Positions 32,288 through 41,507 are shown, numbered from the stretch's first letter. The stretch is DNA of 47,329 nucleotides from an uncultured Lachnospiraceae bacterium (GCA_910584585.1 CAJUBP010000008.1:1-47329); one strand, 5' to 3'. Translations and numbers: made by a program. Notes: generated by a model from the sequence alone, not told the origin.

Positions 32288-33610
32288 ATGAGAGTACGGG
32301 AATATCAGAGCGAAAATGTTTACGAAGCGCTTCAGAAAAGATTTCATTTTTTATTCGAGGAATTTGACAATATTTATGTTTCCTTCAGCGGGGGAAAGGA
32401 CAGCGGCGTGCTTTTGAACCTGCTGCTGGATTTTAAGCGGATGCACTATCCTCACAGAACTGTGGGGCTGTTCCATCAGGATTTTGAAGCGCAGTATACG
32501 ATGACGACAGAATATGTGGAACGGACCTTTCAGCGTCTGGAAAAAGAATTGGAGCCTTACTGGGTCTGTCTTCCCATGGCCACCCGCACAGCGGTGAGCA
32601 GCTACGAAATGTACTGGTATCCCTGGGATGACGCGAAAAAAGACATCTGGGTCCGGCCCATGCCCAGCCATCCTTATGTGATTAATATGGATAATCCTTT
32701 TCATCACTATCATTACCGGATGCCTCAGGAGAATCTGGCCAAGCAGTTCGGACGGTTTTATAAGGAACAGCATGGGAAAAAGAGCACGGTCTGCCTTCTG
32801 GGGATACGGGCGGAAGAGTCCATGCAGCGTTACAGCGGGTTTTTAAACCGGAAATACGGGTATCAGGGAGAATGCTGGATTTCCAAGCAGTTCAAGGACG
32901 TCTGGTGCGCCTCGCCCCTGTATGACTGGACCAACAGCGATGTGTGGGCGGCTAACTTCCAATTCGGGTACGATTATAATAAACTGTATGACCTGTATTA
33001 TATGGCAGGGTTGAAGCCCAGCCAGATGCGGGTGGCCTCTCCCTTTAACGATTACGCCAAAGACAGCCTGAATCTGTACCGGGTGATTGATCCGGAGATC
33101 TGGGCCAGGCTGGTGGGAAGGGTGCGGGGAGCCAATTTCGGCGCGGTGTACGCAAGATCAAAAGCCATGGCGTACCGGAATATCAAGCTGCCGGAGGGCC
33201 ATACCTGGGAGTCCTACACCAAGTTCCTGCTGGACACGCTGCCGGTGCGGATCCGGAATAATTATGTGAAAAAATTCCGGACTTCCATGAAATTCTGGCA
33301 CCAGACCGGGGGAGGGCTCTCCGAAGAAACCATTCAGGAGCTGTTGGATCACGGCTATCAGATTCAAAGAAACGGAATTTCCAATTACACTGTGAATAAA
33401 AATTCGAGAATCATTTTTACCGGAAAAATACCGGACGATACAGACGATATTAAAACTACCAAAGATATCCCAAGCTGGAAGCGAATGTGTTACTGCATCT
33501 TGAAAAACGACCATATTTGCAGATACATGGGATTTGGCTTATCTGCCAGGGAAAAAGAGCAGATCAACGCCATCAAGAAGAAATACGGAGGATTTGCAGA
33601 TGAGCAGTAA
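32288..33610 (+). CDS. PAPS-reductase-family ATP pyrophosphatase, DUF3440 (YbdN/IbrA-like)
   Basis: A 440-residue PP-loop protein. The SGGKDS motif (residues 34-39) binds ATP, as in PAPS reductase and N-type ATP pyrophosphatases. Further family blocks are LLGIRAEESMQRYSG, SPLYDWTNSDVWA and the C-terminal DUF3440 region. E. coli relatives are YbdN and IbrA; IbrA with IbrB acts as a regulator of immunoglobulin-binding proteins in strain ECOR-9. The biochemical reaction is unknown. The ParB-like partner gene overlaps its 3' end by 11 bases, so the two are co-translated. The related DNA-sulfur modification protein DndC is also in this superfamily, but this protein lacks a dnd neighbourhood. Confidence 0.9.
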   Translation: MRVREYQSENVYEALQKRFHFLFEEFDNIYVSFSGGKDSGVLLNLLLDFKRMHYPHRTVGLFHQDFEAQYTMTTEYVERTFQRLEKELEPYWVCLPMATRTAVSSYEMYWYPWDDAKKDIWVRPMPSHPYVINMDNPFHHYHYRMPQENLAKQFGRFYKEQHGKKSTVCLLGIRAEESMQRYSGFLNRKYGYQGECWISKQFKDVWCASPLYDWTNSDVWAANFQFGYDYNKLYDLYYMAGLKPSQMRVASPFNDYAKDSLNLYRVIDPEIWARLVGRVRGANFGAVYARSKAMAYRNIKLPEGHTWESYTKFLLDTLPVRIRNNYVKKFRTSMKFWHQTGGGLSEETIQELLDHGYQIQRNGISNYTVNKNSRIIFTGKIPDDTDDIKTTKDIPSWKRMCYCILKNDHICRYMGFGLSAREKEQINAIKKKYGGFADEQ

Positions 33611-34130
33611 AATATACCAGAGCCCGGCTTACAAAGTAATGCCCATCCCCATAGAAAAGATTGTACCCAATGATTACAATCCAAATGCGGTGGCGCCGCC
33701 GGAAATGCGCCTCTTGTATGACAGCATTAAAGAGGACGGCTACACCATGCCCATTGTCTGCTATTATTCCAAAGAAGAGGATGTGTACGTGATTGTGGAC
33801 GGTTTCCACCGTTACCGGGTGATGAAAGAGCATAAGGATATTTATGAGCGGGAGCATGGGATGCTGCCGGTGACCGTCATTGAGAAATCACTGTCCAACC
33901 GGATGGCAAGCACCATCCGCCATAACCGGGCCAGAGGGAGCCATGATGTGGATTTGATGAGCAATATTGTGAAAGAACTTCACGAAATCGGAAGGTCTGA
34001 CGCCTGGATTGCCAAGCATATGGGAATGAGCAAGGATGAGATCCTGCGGTTAAAGCAGATTACCGGCCTTGCGGCGCTGTTTCGGGATGTGAAATTTGGA
34101 CAGGCCTGGAAGCCCATCGAGGAGGAATGA
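33600..34130 (+). CDS. ParB/sulfiredoxin-fold protein (YbdM/IbrB-like)
   Basis: A 176-residue ParB-like nuclease-domain protein. The block IPIEKIVPNDYNPN through DGFHRYRVMKEH is the ParB/Srx fold with the ATP/CTP-contacting GFHRY region. RHNRARGSHDVDLMSNIV and WIAKHMGMSKDEILRLKQ make a helix-turn-helix-like second part. It resembles E. coli YbdM/IbrB, the constant partner of YbdN/IbrA. Start at 33600 overlaps the upstream stop; the ribosome site GGAGG lies 8 bases before it inside the upstream gene. Role unknown: DNA binding with transcriptional effect is the reported theme. Confidence 0.88.
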   Translation: MSSKIYQSPAYKVMPIPIEKIVPNDYNPNAVAPPEMRLLYDSIKEDGYTMPIVCYYSKEEDVYVIVDGFHRYRVMKEHKDIYEREHGMLPVTVIEKSLSNRMASTIRHNRARGSHDVDLMSNIVKELHEIGRSDAWIAKHMGMSKDEILRLKQITGLAALFRDVKFGQAWKPIEEE

Positions 34131-34195
34131 GAACCATTGGTTCATAAAATAGCCGAGGGGCAGATTCCCTTTTGACATAATTGACACATTCTCAC

Positions 34196-34220
34196 GGACT
34201 TTGCGGCAAGCGCAAAGTCC
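34196..34220. terminator. Perfect hairpin between the IbrB-like gene and aroA
   Basis: GGACTTTGCG (34196-34205) and CGCAAAGTCC (34211-34220) pair perfectly around a 5-base loop. It lies between convergent genes. No T-run follows on either strand, so termination is possible but not textbook. The rest of the 245-base gap shows nothing clear. Confidence 0.5.
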
Positions 34221-34375
34221 TGAGCGGAACTGTTACGAAATTTTTCATTTTACTTCCTTTTGTTCTTCCAATAACGTAGTATTACCTGCTGTCTTTTTCT
34301 TGCGGTTTCCTGTGTGTTGATCTCTGTATTATATCAGAGACATTACCCTTGTGCAAACTGTGAAAACTCAAAGAT

Positions 34376-35686
34376 CTAATTCAGCAATTTATTAATATCT
34401 TCATAAAAAGAGGGATAAGAAACCGTCACGCAGTTTTCGTCATCAAAACTGGTCACCCCGTCCGCATTCAGCCCTGCAACCGCGAAAGCCATGGCAATCC
34501 GGTGATCCCCATAAGTCCGGATCCGCGCGCCCTGGAGGGGCCTGCCGCCGTGAATCGTCATTCCGTCCTCAGCAGGAACCACATCAGCCCCCATAGCCGT
34601 TAAATTCTCTGTGACAGAGGCAATTCGATCAGATTCCTTGACTTTTAATTCCTGGGCGTCTTTGATGACAGTGTCGCCTTCTGCAAAGGCCGCCATAACC
34701 GCAATGATGGGAAGTTCGTCAATCAGCGTGGGGATGATTTCACCCTGAATCACGGCGCCGTGAAGGCTGCTGGATTTCACCAGGATGTCTGCGACAGGTT
34801 CTCCGGAAACCGTGTGTTCATTCAGCAGGGTGAGGCTGCCGCCCATGGCCTGGGCGGCTTTGAGAATGCCGCTTCGGGTGGGGTTCACTCCTACATTTTG
34901 AATCAGAAGCTCCGAATTGGGGCAGATCAGTCCCAGGGCAATGAAATAAGCGGCGGAGGAAATGTCTCCGGGCACTTGAATGGACTGTCCCTCCAGAACC
35001 GGTTCCGGCCAGACAGCGGCAGTAGTCCCTGTTGACAGGATATTAGCGCCGAAGCTGGCAAGCATCAGTTCTGTGTGATTTCTGGACAAAACAGGCTCCG
35101 TGACTCTGGTAATGCCGTCTGCGTAAAGCCCTGCCAGAAGAATGGAAGATTTCACCTGAGCGGAGGCAATGGGAGACTGGTAGTGAATGTGCCTTAACTT
35201 ACCGCCCTGGATGGTGAAGGGCGCCCGGTCGGAACTGGATTTGGTGGGATGTTCCGGGAAATGCACAGGGTCCCAGCATTGAAATCTTGCGCCCATTTCC
35301 GACAATGGCGTCAGGATACGCCTCATCGGCCGTTTTTGAATGGAAGCGTCTCCATTTAAAATGCTCTGAAAGGACTGTCCGGCAAGGATTCCGGAGATCA
35401 GCCGCAGAGTGGTTCCGCTGTTGCCCACATTCAATACCTGCTGGGATTTCTTCAGGCCCCGGAGACCTTTTCCATGGATCAGCGCCCGGGAACCGTCAGT
35501 TTCAATGTCAATGCCAAGCTGCCGGAAACAGGAAATGGTGGAAAGGCAGTCCGCCCCCCGGAGAAAATTGGTGACTTCTGTCAGCCCGTTGGAAATGGCG
35601 CCGAACATGATTCCCCTGTGGGAAATGGATTTATCGCCGGGAACCGTAAGCTCCCCGTGAAATGAATGTTTTCTGGTAAGTTCCAT
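34376..35686 (-). CDS. aroA: 3-phosphoshikimate 1-carboxyvinyltransferase (EPSP synthase)
   Basis: A 436-residue AroA of the shikimate pathway, joining PEP to shikimate 3-phosphate. Key motifs: VPGDKSISHRGIMFGAI, NVGNSGTTLRLISGILAG, GDASIQKRPMRR, ELKVKESDRI and YGDHRIAMAFAVAGL. Full length. It follows tyrA on the same strand after 22 bases, so tyrA-aroA is an operon for aromatic amino acids. Confidence 0.97.
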   Translation of the reverse strand: MELTRKHSFHGELTVPGDKSISHRGIMFGAISNGLTEVTNFLRGADCLSTISCFRQLGIDIETDGSRALIHGKGLRGLKKSQQVLNVGNSGTTLRLISGILAGQSFQSILNGDASIQKRPMRRILTPLSEMGARFQCWDPVHFPEHPTKSSSDRAPFTIQGGKLRHIHYQSPIASAQVKSSILLAGLYADGITRVTEPVLSRNHTELMLASFGANILSTGTTAAVWPEPVLEGQSIQVPGDISSAAYFIALGLICPNSELLIQNVGVNPTRSGILKAAQAMGGSLTLLNEHTVSGEPVADILVKSSSLHGAVIQGEIIPTLIDELPIIAVMAAFAEGDTVIKDAQELKVKESDRIASVTENLTAMGADVVPAEDGMTIHGGRPLQGARIRTYGDHRIAMAFAVAGLNADGVTSFDDENCVTVSYPSFYEDINKLLN

Positions 35687-35708
35687 GAATCATCAGTTCC
35701 TTTCGTAG

Positions 35709-36806
35709 TTATCTTTCATATAAAGTATAGTGATATTTTCTCAGCAGCACGAGAGCTTTGTCCAGAGCTTCTTTCTCATAGAACTCAATGTGGAGCACGC
35801 CCTCCTGGAATTCCCGGTTGTGGATAATTCCGATGTTTTTGATGCTGATCTGATTGGTTCCCAGGATGGTGGCCAGGGCCGCGATTCCTCCCGCTTCATC
35901 CACCATATCGCAGTAAAGTTCGTATATCTTTGGCAGGGAACCGGAGTTTGTGAGGGGCAGAGAGTCCCGGTAATCTTTGGCAGTTTGGAAGAAATCAAAT
36001 AAACAGTCTCCCTCAGAAGCGGCAATCGCCTGTTTTGTCTCTTCTAAAGAAGCTTCAAACGCATCCAATAATTTAAGAATCTGCTGACGGTTGGTCAGGC
36101 AGATCTGCTGCCACATGACAGGAGAAGAAGAGGCAATCCTTGTGATATCTTTAAAGCCGCCTGCCGCGACCTGTTTCATGATTTCTTTGTCGTTGTCTAA
36201 ATCTTTCACCAGATTTACCAGGCTGGAAGCCAGGATATGGGGCAGATGGCTGACTGCCGCTGTGATGAAATCATGCTCCTGATAATCCAGCACAATGGGG
36301 ATAGCGCCGAGAGAACGAATAAATTCCCGGAATTTCTCCACAGACTCCGGCGCGGCTTTTGGGGAAGGCGTAATGATGTAATACACATTTTCCAAAAGGT
36401 AGGCGGTTGCGTGGGAATAGCCGCTTTTCTCAGAACCTGCCATGGGGTGCCCGCCGATAAAGTAAGGCGCCAGGGGAGTGCGGGCAATTTCCTGATGAAT
36501 GGCAGATTTCACGCTGCCCACATCGGTGATGGTGCAGGTTTCTCCGGCGTAAGCAGATAATTTTTCCAGAAAATCTGTATTTTTCTGCACCGGGGCGCAG
36601 AGGAAAATATAACGGCAGCCGGCAAAGTCTTCTGTCAAATCCTCACAGGCTTTTGCAATGACGCCTTCCTTCAGAGCCAGCGACAGCGAGGTTTTGTCCA
36701 AGTCATATGCGATTAATGTGAGATCCGGATGAATCCGGTGGATGGTTTTGGCAATGGAGCCGCCGATCAGACCCAGGCCGATAAAACCGATTTTTTCAGG
36801 TTTCAT
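35709..36806 (-). CDS. tyrA: Prephenate dehydrogenase with ACT domain
   Basis: A 365-residue TyrA converting prephenate to 4-hydroxyphenylpyruvate with NAD. The nucleotide fold starts IGFIGLGLIGGSIAK. The catalytic region has FIGGHPMAGSEKSGYSHA and the helical dimer domain follows. A C-terminal ACT domain (about 290-360) probably gives feedback by tyrosine. Start at 36806 gives MKPEKIGFIG and follows AAAGGAATT; longer in-frame readings into the upstream repeat array are spurious. First gene of tyrA-aroA. Confidence 0.95.
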   Translation of the reverse strand: MKPEKIGFIGLGLIGGSIAKTIHRIHPDLTLIAYDLDKTSLSLALKEGVIAKACEDLTEDFAGCRYIFLCAPVQKNTDFLEKLSAYAGETCTITDVGSVKSAIHQEIARTPLAPYFIGGHPMAGSEKSGYSHATAYLLENVYYIITPSPKAAPESVEKFREFIRSLGAIPIVLDYQEHDFITAAVSHLPHILASSLVNLVKDLDNDKEIMKQVAAGGFKDITRIASSSPVMWQQICLTNRQQILKLLDAFEASLEETKQAIAASEGDCLFDFFQTAKDYRDSLPLTNSGSLPKIYELYCDMVDEAGGIAALATILGTNQISIKNIGIIHNREFQEGVLHIEFYEKEALDKALVLLRKYHYTLYER

Positions 36807-36848
36807 ATGCAGCAATTCCTTTCCTGTAAAACGATGAGTGTTCCGGTA

Positions 36849-37000
36849 TGTCCCGTAAAAAGCGCGGGTTTCCAAGCGCTGACATTGCAATATTCAGTGA
36901 GGTTTCCTGCGTGTCCCGTGAAAAGCGCTGGTTTCCAAGCGTTGACATTGCAATATCCAGTGAGATTGATCCTGCGTGTCCCGTAAAAAGCGCAGGACCG
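36849..37000. repeat. 63-65 bp tandem repeat upstream of tyrA
   Basis: Units begin TGTCCCGT at 36849, 36912 and 36977. Two are full and the third partial. Shared cores are AAAAGCGC, GGTTTCCAAGCG and TTGCAATAT.CAGTGAG. It lies in the tyrA leader, so tyrA transcripts would include it. Confidence 0.85.
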
Positions 37001-37022
37001 CTCTACTGTGCTGTTAAGCGTT

Positions 37023-37036
37023 ATATTGTACAATAT
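37023..37036. promoter_or_regulatory. 14-bp perfect palindrome, possible operator
   Basis: ATATTGTACAATAT is a perfect palindrome between divergent tyrA and the EF-G-like gene, just outside the repeat array. It may be a regulator site for tyrA-aroA. No regulator is assigned. Confidence 0.4.
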
Positions 37037-37143
37037 CATAATGGAAACGTGGAAAAAAGTCAATACTTCGTTGCGTTGAAGTAAGAAAGCACATGCGAAG
37101 ATGGCGGAGGATTTAACGGATTTGTAAATATTGAATAAAAAGG

Positions 37144-37172
37144 TTGTAAAATACCTAAAATTTTAGTAGAAT
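37144..37172 (+). promoter_or_regulatory. Promoter of the EF-G-like gene
   Basis: TTGTAA at 37144-37149 and TAGAAT at 37167-37172, spacing 17, with a start codon about 40 bases on behind TTGGAGGAATT. Confidence 0.6.
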
Positions 37173-37211
37173 ATATACATCATAAAATATACTTGTATTG
37201 GAGGAATTCAT

Positions 37212-39302
37212 ATGAACGTTTACACAACTGACAAGATAAGAAACGTGGCACTTCTGGGACATGGCGGAAGCGGGAAGACAACTCTGGTGGAGGCCATGGC
37301 ATATCTGTCCGGCATCACAAACCGCATGGGGAAAATCAGCGATGGCAATACCTTGAGCGATTATGATAAAGAAGAAACCAAACGGCTTTTTTCTATTAAT
37401 ACTTCTGTAGTTCCGATTATCTGGGAAGATACCAAGATCAATATCTTGGACACGCCCGGTTATTTTGGATTTGTAGGGGAAGTGGAGGAAGCAGTCAGTG
37501 TGGCGGACGCGGCAATTATCGTGGTATCCGGCAAGAGCGGAATTGAAGTGGGGACCCAGAAGGCGTGGGACATCTGTGAGAAATACAAGATTCCGAGAAT
37601 GGTATTTGTGACAGAAATGGATGACGACAATGCAAGTTTCCGTCAGGTAGTGGCAGATTTACAGGAGATGTACGGTAAGCGGATCGCGCCGTTCCATCTT
37701 CCCATCCGGGAGAATGAGAAGTTTGTGGGATATGTCAATGTAGTGGCTCAGACCGGAAACCGCTGGGACGACAAGGGCAAGGTGGTGGAAGCTGAGATTC
37801 CTGAATATTCCAAGGCCAACTTAGAGCTGTGCCGGGAAGCGTTGATGGAAGCGGTGGCTGAGACCAGCGAGGAATTTATGGACCGCTATTTTGCCGGGGA
37901 GGAATTTTCTGAATTTGAGATCCGTTCCGCACTGCGCACCAATGTGGTGGACGGAAGCATTGTTCCGGTTTCCATGGGCTCCAGTACCTTGGTACAGGGC
38001 GTATATACCCTGCTGGATGATATTCTCAAATATCTGCCAAGTCCGGAGAAGCGTCCCTGCAAGGGCGTCAATATGAAGACCAACGAAGCTTTCGACGGAG
38101 ATTACGACATTGCGAAGCCGAAGAGCGCTTACATATTTAAGACCATTGCCGATCCCTTTATCGGTAAGTATTCTTTGGTTAAAGTGAATTCCGGCGTTCT
38201 GAAGACGGACGACGTGCTGTTTAATTCTGAGAAGAATATGGATGATAAGATTGGCAAGATCTACGTAATGCAGGCAAATAAGCCCATCGAGGTGAAGGAG
38301 CTTCACGCGGGAGATATCGGGGCTTTGGCTAAACTGACCAAAGTTTCCACCGGAGACACCTTATCCACCAAAGCCGCGCCGGTGATTTACGGGAAGACGC
38401 AGATTTCCGTTCCTTACACCTATATGCGCTATAAGGCAAAGAAGAAGGGGGATGAAGACAAGATTTCCCAGGCGCTGCAGAAATTAATGCAGGAAGACCT
38501 GACCCTGAGGACAGAGAACGACAGCGCCAACGGGCAGACATTGATTTACGGCATCGGCGATCAGCATCTGGAAGTGGTAGTCAGCAAGCTGGCAGAGCGC
38601 TATAAAGTGGAAATCGAGCTGAGAAGGCCGAAGATTGCCTTCCGTGAGACCATCCGCAAGAAATCTGACGTGGAATACAAATATAAGAAACAGTCCGGCG
38701 GACACGGACAGTACGGCCATGTGAAGATGACTTTTGAGCCAAGCGGAGATCTTGAGACGGCCTATACCTTCGAACAGCAGGTGGTTGGCGGCGCTGTGCC
38801 CAAGAATTATTTCCCGGCAGTGGAGAAGGGCCTGCAGGAATCCGTATTGAAAGGGCCCATGGCGGCTTATCCGGTAGTGGGCGTGAAAGCGGTGCTTTAC
38901 GACGGATCTTACCATCCGGTGGATTCTTCCGAAATGGCATTTAAGATGGCCACGATCCAGGCGTTTAAGAAGGGCATGATGGAAGCTTCTCCGGTATTGT
39001 TAGAGCCTATCGCAACCATGAAAGTGGTAGTTCCGGATAAATATACCGGCGACGTTATGGGAGATCTGAACAAACGCCGGGGCCGTGTGCTGGGGATGAA
39101 TCCGGCGGAAACCGGCAAGACGGAGATTGCGGCAGATGTTCCTTATATGGAGATTTACGGATATATGACGGATCTGCGTTCCATGACAGGCGGAAGCGGA
39201 TTGTTTTCCTATGAATTTGCCCGTTATGAACAAGCTCCTTCCGATATTCAGGAAAAAGAGATTGCAGCAAGGGCCAATAAACTGGAGAACGGCGAAGACT
39301 AA
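37212..39302 (+). CDS. Elongation factor G-like GTPase (divergent EF-G paralogue)
   Basis: A 696-residue translation GTPase with all five EF-G domains. G1 is GHGGSGKTT (16-24) rather than the AHIDAGKTT of canonical EF-G. G3 is DTPGY (80-84). At G4, where NKMD is expected, it reads TEMD (134-137), losing the Asn and Lys that recognise guanine. Domain II covers about 290-370. Domain IV has SGGHGQYGHVKMTFEP and the tip loop, and domain V ends with GYMTDLRSMTGGSGLFSYEF. Such paralogues coexist with true FusA in many Clostridia and Actinobacteria, and their function is not settled. There is no str operon (rpsL, rpsG, tuf) around it, which supports a paralogue. Confidence 0.9.
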   Translation: MNVYTTDKIRNVALLGHGGSGKTTLVEAMAYLSGITNRMGKISDGNTLSDYDKEETKRLFSINTSVVPIIWEDTKINILDTPGYFGFVGEVEEAVSVADAAIIVVSGKSGIEVGTQKAWDICEKYKIPRMVFVTEMDDDNASFRQVVADLQEMYGKRIAPFHLPIRENEKFVGYVNVVAQTGNRWDDKGKVVEAEIPEYSKANLELCREALMEAVAETSEEFMDRYFAGEEFSEFEIRSALRTNVVDGSIVPVSMGSSTLVQGVYTLLDDILKYLPSPEKRPCKGVNMKTNEAFDGDYDIAKPKSAYIFKTIADPFIGKYSLVKVNSGVLKTDDVLFNSEKNMDDKIGKIYVMQANKPIEVKELHAGDIGALAKLTKVSTGDTLSTKAAPVIYGKTQISVPYTYMRYKAKKKGDEDKISQALQKLMQEDLTLRTENDSANGQTLIYGIGDQHLEVVVSKLAERYKVEIELRRPKIAFRETIRKKSDVEYKYKKQSGGHGQYGHVKMTFEPSGDLETAYTFEQQVVGGAVPKNYFPAVEKGLQESVLKGPMAAYPVVGVKAVLYDGSYHPVDSSEMAFKMATIQAFKKGMMEASPVLLEPIATMKVVVPDKYTGDVMGDLNKRRGRVLGMNPAETGKTEIAADVPYMEIYGYMTDLRSMTGGSGLFSYEFARYEQAPSDIQEKEIAARANKLENGED

Positions 39303-39304
39303 TT

Positions 39305-39358
39305 AGTACTCCATCCGGCCAGAAATTACAACTGTGATTTCTGGCCGGACAGAGTACT
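39305..39358. terminator. Long hairpin after the EF-G-like gene
   Basis: TCCGGCCAGAAAT (39314-39326) pairs with ATTTCTGGCCGGA (39337-39349), loop 10. Outer AGTACT/AGTACT arms (39305-39310, 39353-39358) extend it. No T-run follows. It is the likely 3' end of the transcript. Confidence 0.65.
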
Positions 39359-39435
39359 AGAGCGTGTCTTAAAATTGCTTTCTGCAGGATGCCGTTCCAG
39401 TTTGCATCAGATTTAATGAAAGAAGGGTGGACCGT

Positions 39436-41490
39436 ATGAAAATAAAAAAGAAAGAGCATACGGCGAAAAACAAAAAAATTATCGGTATACAGGAAGCAAA
39501 GCGTCTGTATCATGAGACCATCAAAGGGAAGATTACCATGTCAGTGCTGGCGCTGGTAATCCTTCCTCTGACGCTGCTGGGAATAATCACCAGTGTACTG
39601 AATAATCACAGTACCAATTCCACGCTGAATCGCAATATGACAGCTACGGCGAAAGTGGCTTCCGAACGGGTGGAATGGGAAATGACCTCTTACCGGAATC
39701 TTGCGGAAGATTTGGGGATGACGGCTCGTCTTGCCAGGGAGGACGCAACGCTGGAGGAAAAGCAGGAAATAATAGACGAACGGGTCAAGGCGAATGATCT
39801 GACCCGGGGGAATATCCTGGATAAAAACGGCGTCAGTATTTTCTCCGGCGAGGATTTCAGTGACAGGGAATATTTTAAAACGGCAATGGAAGGGCAGTCC
39901 TGTGTCTCGGAGCCGATTGTCAGCAAAGTGACAGGGGAGCTGAGCGTAATCATTGCAGCGCCCATATGGGAAGGCGGAATACTGGGAACCCAGGTGGTGG
40001 GAGTAGTATATCTGGTTCCCGAAGAGACATTTTTGAATGATATCATGGCGGCTACCAGTGTCAGCGAGAATGGCTATGCCTATATGATCGATCAGGAAGG
40101 CACGGTGATTGCCCATGAAAATATGGAACTGGTGGAGAAGCGTGACAATTCCATCAAAGACGCCGAGGACAATTCCAGCCTGAAGGCGCTGGCAAATCTG
40201 GAGAAGAAAATGATTGCCGGGGAAACCGGCGTGGGGACTTACCGCTACGGCGGAGTGAAAAAGATCATGGCCTACGCTCCGGTGGAGAACAGCAACGGCT
40301 GGAGCATCGCCATTACAGCCCCTCTTTCAGATTTTAACATAGAGACTATTGTGGGAATTATTCTGACGGTTGCGATTGTGGTTATCGCCATTGTCATTGC
40401 CTGGGGCATTGTCCGGAAACTGGCGGATCAGATCGGTACGCCTATCCGGCTCTGTGCAGAGCGGCTGAAAGAACTGGCAAAAGGAGATCTGCATTCTGAA
40501 ATCCCAGTCATTACATCTGAGGATGAAACCAAGGTTTTGGCAGACGCAACCGGAGTAATTGTGGAAGAAGTCGGTGAAATTATTGAAGACATCAAATATC
40601 TGTTGGGAGAGATGGCGGTAAATAATTTTGACGTCCATTCCAGAGCAACGGATTCGTATGTGGGAGATTTTGAGGAGATTCTGACAGCAATCCGCAAGAT
40701 TAATCATTCATTGAGCGGCACACTGGGGCATATCAGAGAATCAGCCGATCAGGTAGGACTCGGCTCCACCCAGATGGCGGAAAGCGGTCAGGCATTGGCA
40801 GAGGGCGCTACCGATCAGGCAGCTTCTATAGAGGAACTGCTGGCAACCGTCAATAATCTGGCAGAGCAGGTGGAGAAAAATACCCGGAATGCCGTTTCCA
40901 CCAGCAGGAAAGCGGATAACATTGGACAACAGGCCCGGGAAAGCAATGAACATATTGTTGAGATGACTCAGGCGATGGGCAAAATCAATGACGCTTCCTT
41001 GGAGATTGCAAATATCATTCAGACCATTGAGGCCATAGCAGATCAGACCAGTCTCCTTTCCCTGAACGCTTCCATTGAAGCAGCCAGGGCTGGGGAAGCC
41101 GGACGGGGCTTTGCCGTGGTTGCCGGAGAGATCGGGCATCTGGCCAGCCAGAGTTCTGAGGCCGTGGAAGATACCAGAAGGCTGATTGAGGCTGCGGTAA
41201 GCGAAGTGGAAAGCGGCAACCGGATTGCGGATGAAACGGCGCAGGCTCTGCAGGCTGTCATAGGCGGTATTGCAGAGATTGTGAAAGCCGTAGAAGAAGT
41301 GGCGGACAATTCCAGCCAGCAAAACGGCGCGATGCAGCAGATTAATCAGGCAATTGAACAGATTTCAGAAGTGGTGCAGTCGAATTCCGCGGCGGCGGAA
41401 GAGAGTTCCGCAACCAGTCAGGAATTGTCGGCACAGGCAATTGAATTAAATGATATGATTGAGATGTTTAAATTAGCAGATTTGAATTGA
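39436..41490 (+). CDS. Methyl-accepting chemotaxis protein
   Basis: A 684-residue transmembrane chemoreceptor. First membrane helix is at about 33-55 (ITMSVLALVILPLTLLGII). An extracellular Cache-type sensor domain follows (about 56-295; ILDKNGVSIFSGEDFSDREYF, PVENSNGWSIAI). The second helix is at about 305-327, then HAMP. The long MA signalling domain has the conserved tip QTSLLSLNASIEAARAGEAG and RGFAVVAGEI. Residues around AEEVTDQAA-like heptads may be methylated. The Cache ligand is unknown. Start at 39436 is used; a GTG three codons upstream is possible. Confidence 0.95.
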   Translation: MKIKKKEHTAKNKKIIGIQEAKRLYHETIKGKITMSVLALVILPLTLLGIITSVLNNHSTNSTLNRNMTATAKVASERVEWEMTSYRNLAEDLGMTARLAREDATLEEKQEIIDERVKANDLTRGNILDKNGVSIFSGEDFSDREYFKTAMEGQSCVSEPIVSKVTGELSVIIAAPIWEGGILGTQVVGVVYLVPEETFLNDIMAATSVSENGYAYMIDQEGTVIAHENMELVEKRDNSIKDAEDNSSLKALANLEKKMIAGETGVGTYRYGGVKKIMAYAPVENSNGWSIAITAPLSDFNIETIVGIILTVAIVVIAIVIAWGIVRKLADQIGTPIRLCAERLKELAKGDLHSEIPVITSEDETKVLADATGVIVEEVGEIIEDIKYLLGEMAVNNFDVHSRATDSYVGDFEEILTAIRKINHSLSGTLGHIRESADQVGLGSTQMAESGQALAEGATDQAASIEELLATVNNLAEQVEKNTRNAVSTSRKADNIGQQARESNEHIVEMTQAMGKINDASLEIANIIQTIEAIADQTSLLSLNASIEAARAGEAGRGFAVVAGEIGHLASQSSEAVEDTRRLIEAAVSEVESGNRIADETAQALQAVIGGIAEIVKAVEEVADNSSQQNGAMQQINQAIEQISEVVQSNSAAAEESSATSQELSAQAIELNDMIEMFKLADLN

Positions 41491-41507
41491 GTCAGCAGCT
41501 TGAGAAA

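Larger units (their letters stand above)
36807..37211. other. Intergenic gap between tyrA and the EF-G-like gene
   Basis: This 405-base gap holds a 63-65 bp tandem repeat, a short palindrome and the promoter of the EF-G-like gene, each listed separately. No gene is supported. ORFs over the repeats on either strand lack ribosome sites. Confidence 0.7.

Noticed and set aside
32288..34130. Reading the IbrA/IbrB-like pair as a DNA phosphorothioation (Dnd/Ssp) system
   Set aside because: Only the PP-loop superfamily is shared. There is no cysteine desulfurase, DndD/E or restriction partner nearby.
36729..37084. Repeat-containing ORFs on both strands upstream of tyrA
   Set aside because: They arise from the 63-65 bp array, extend into tyrA in the wrong frame and lack ribosome sites.
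27340..39377. An identical 18-base string GAGCGTGTCTTAAAATTG at 27340-27357 and 39360-39377
   Set aside because: The match is too short to define an element. One copy overlaps the tetR stop and the flanks differ, so it may be a remnant but is not supported.
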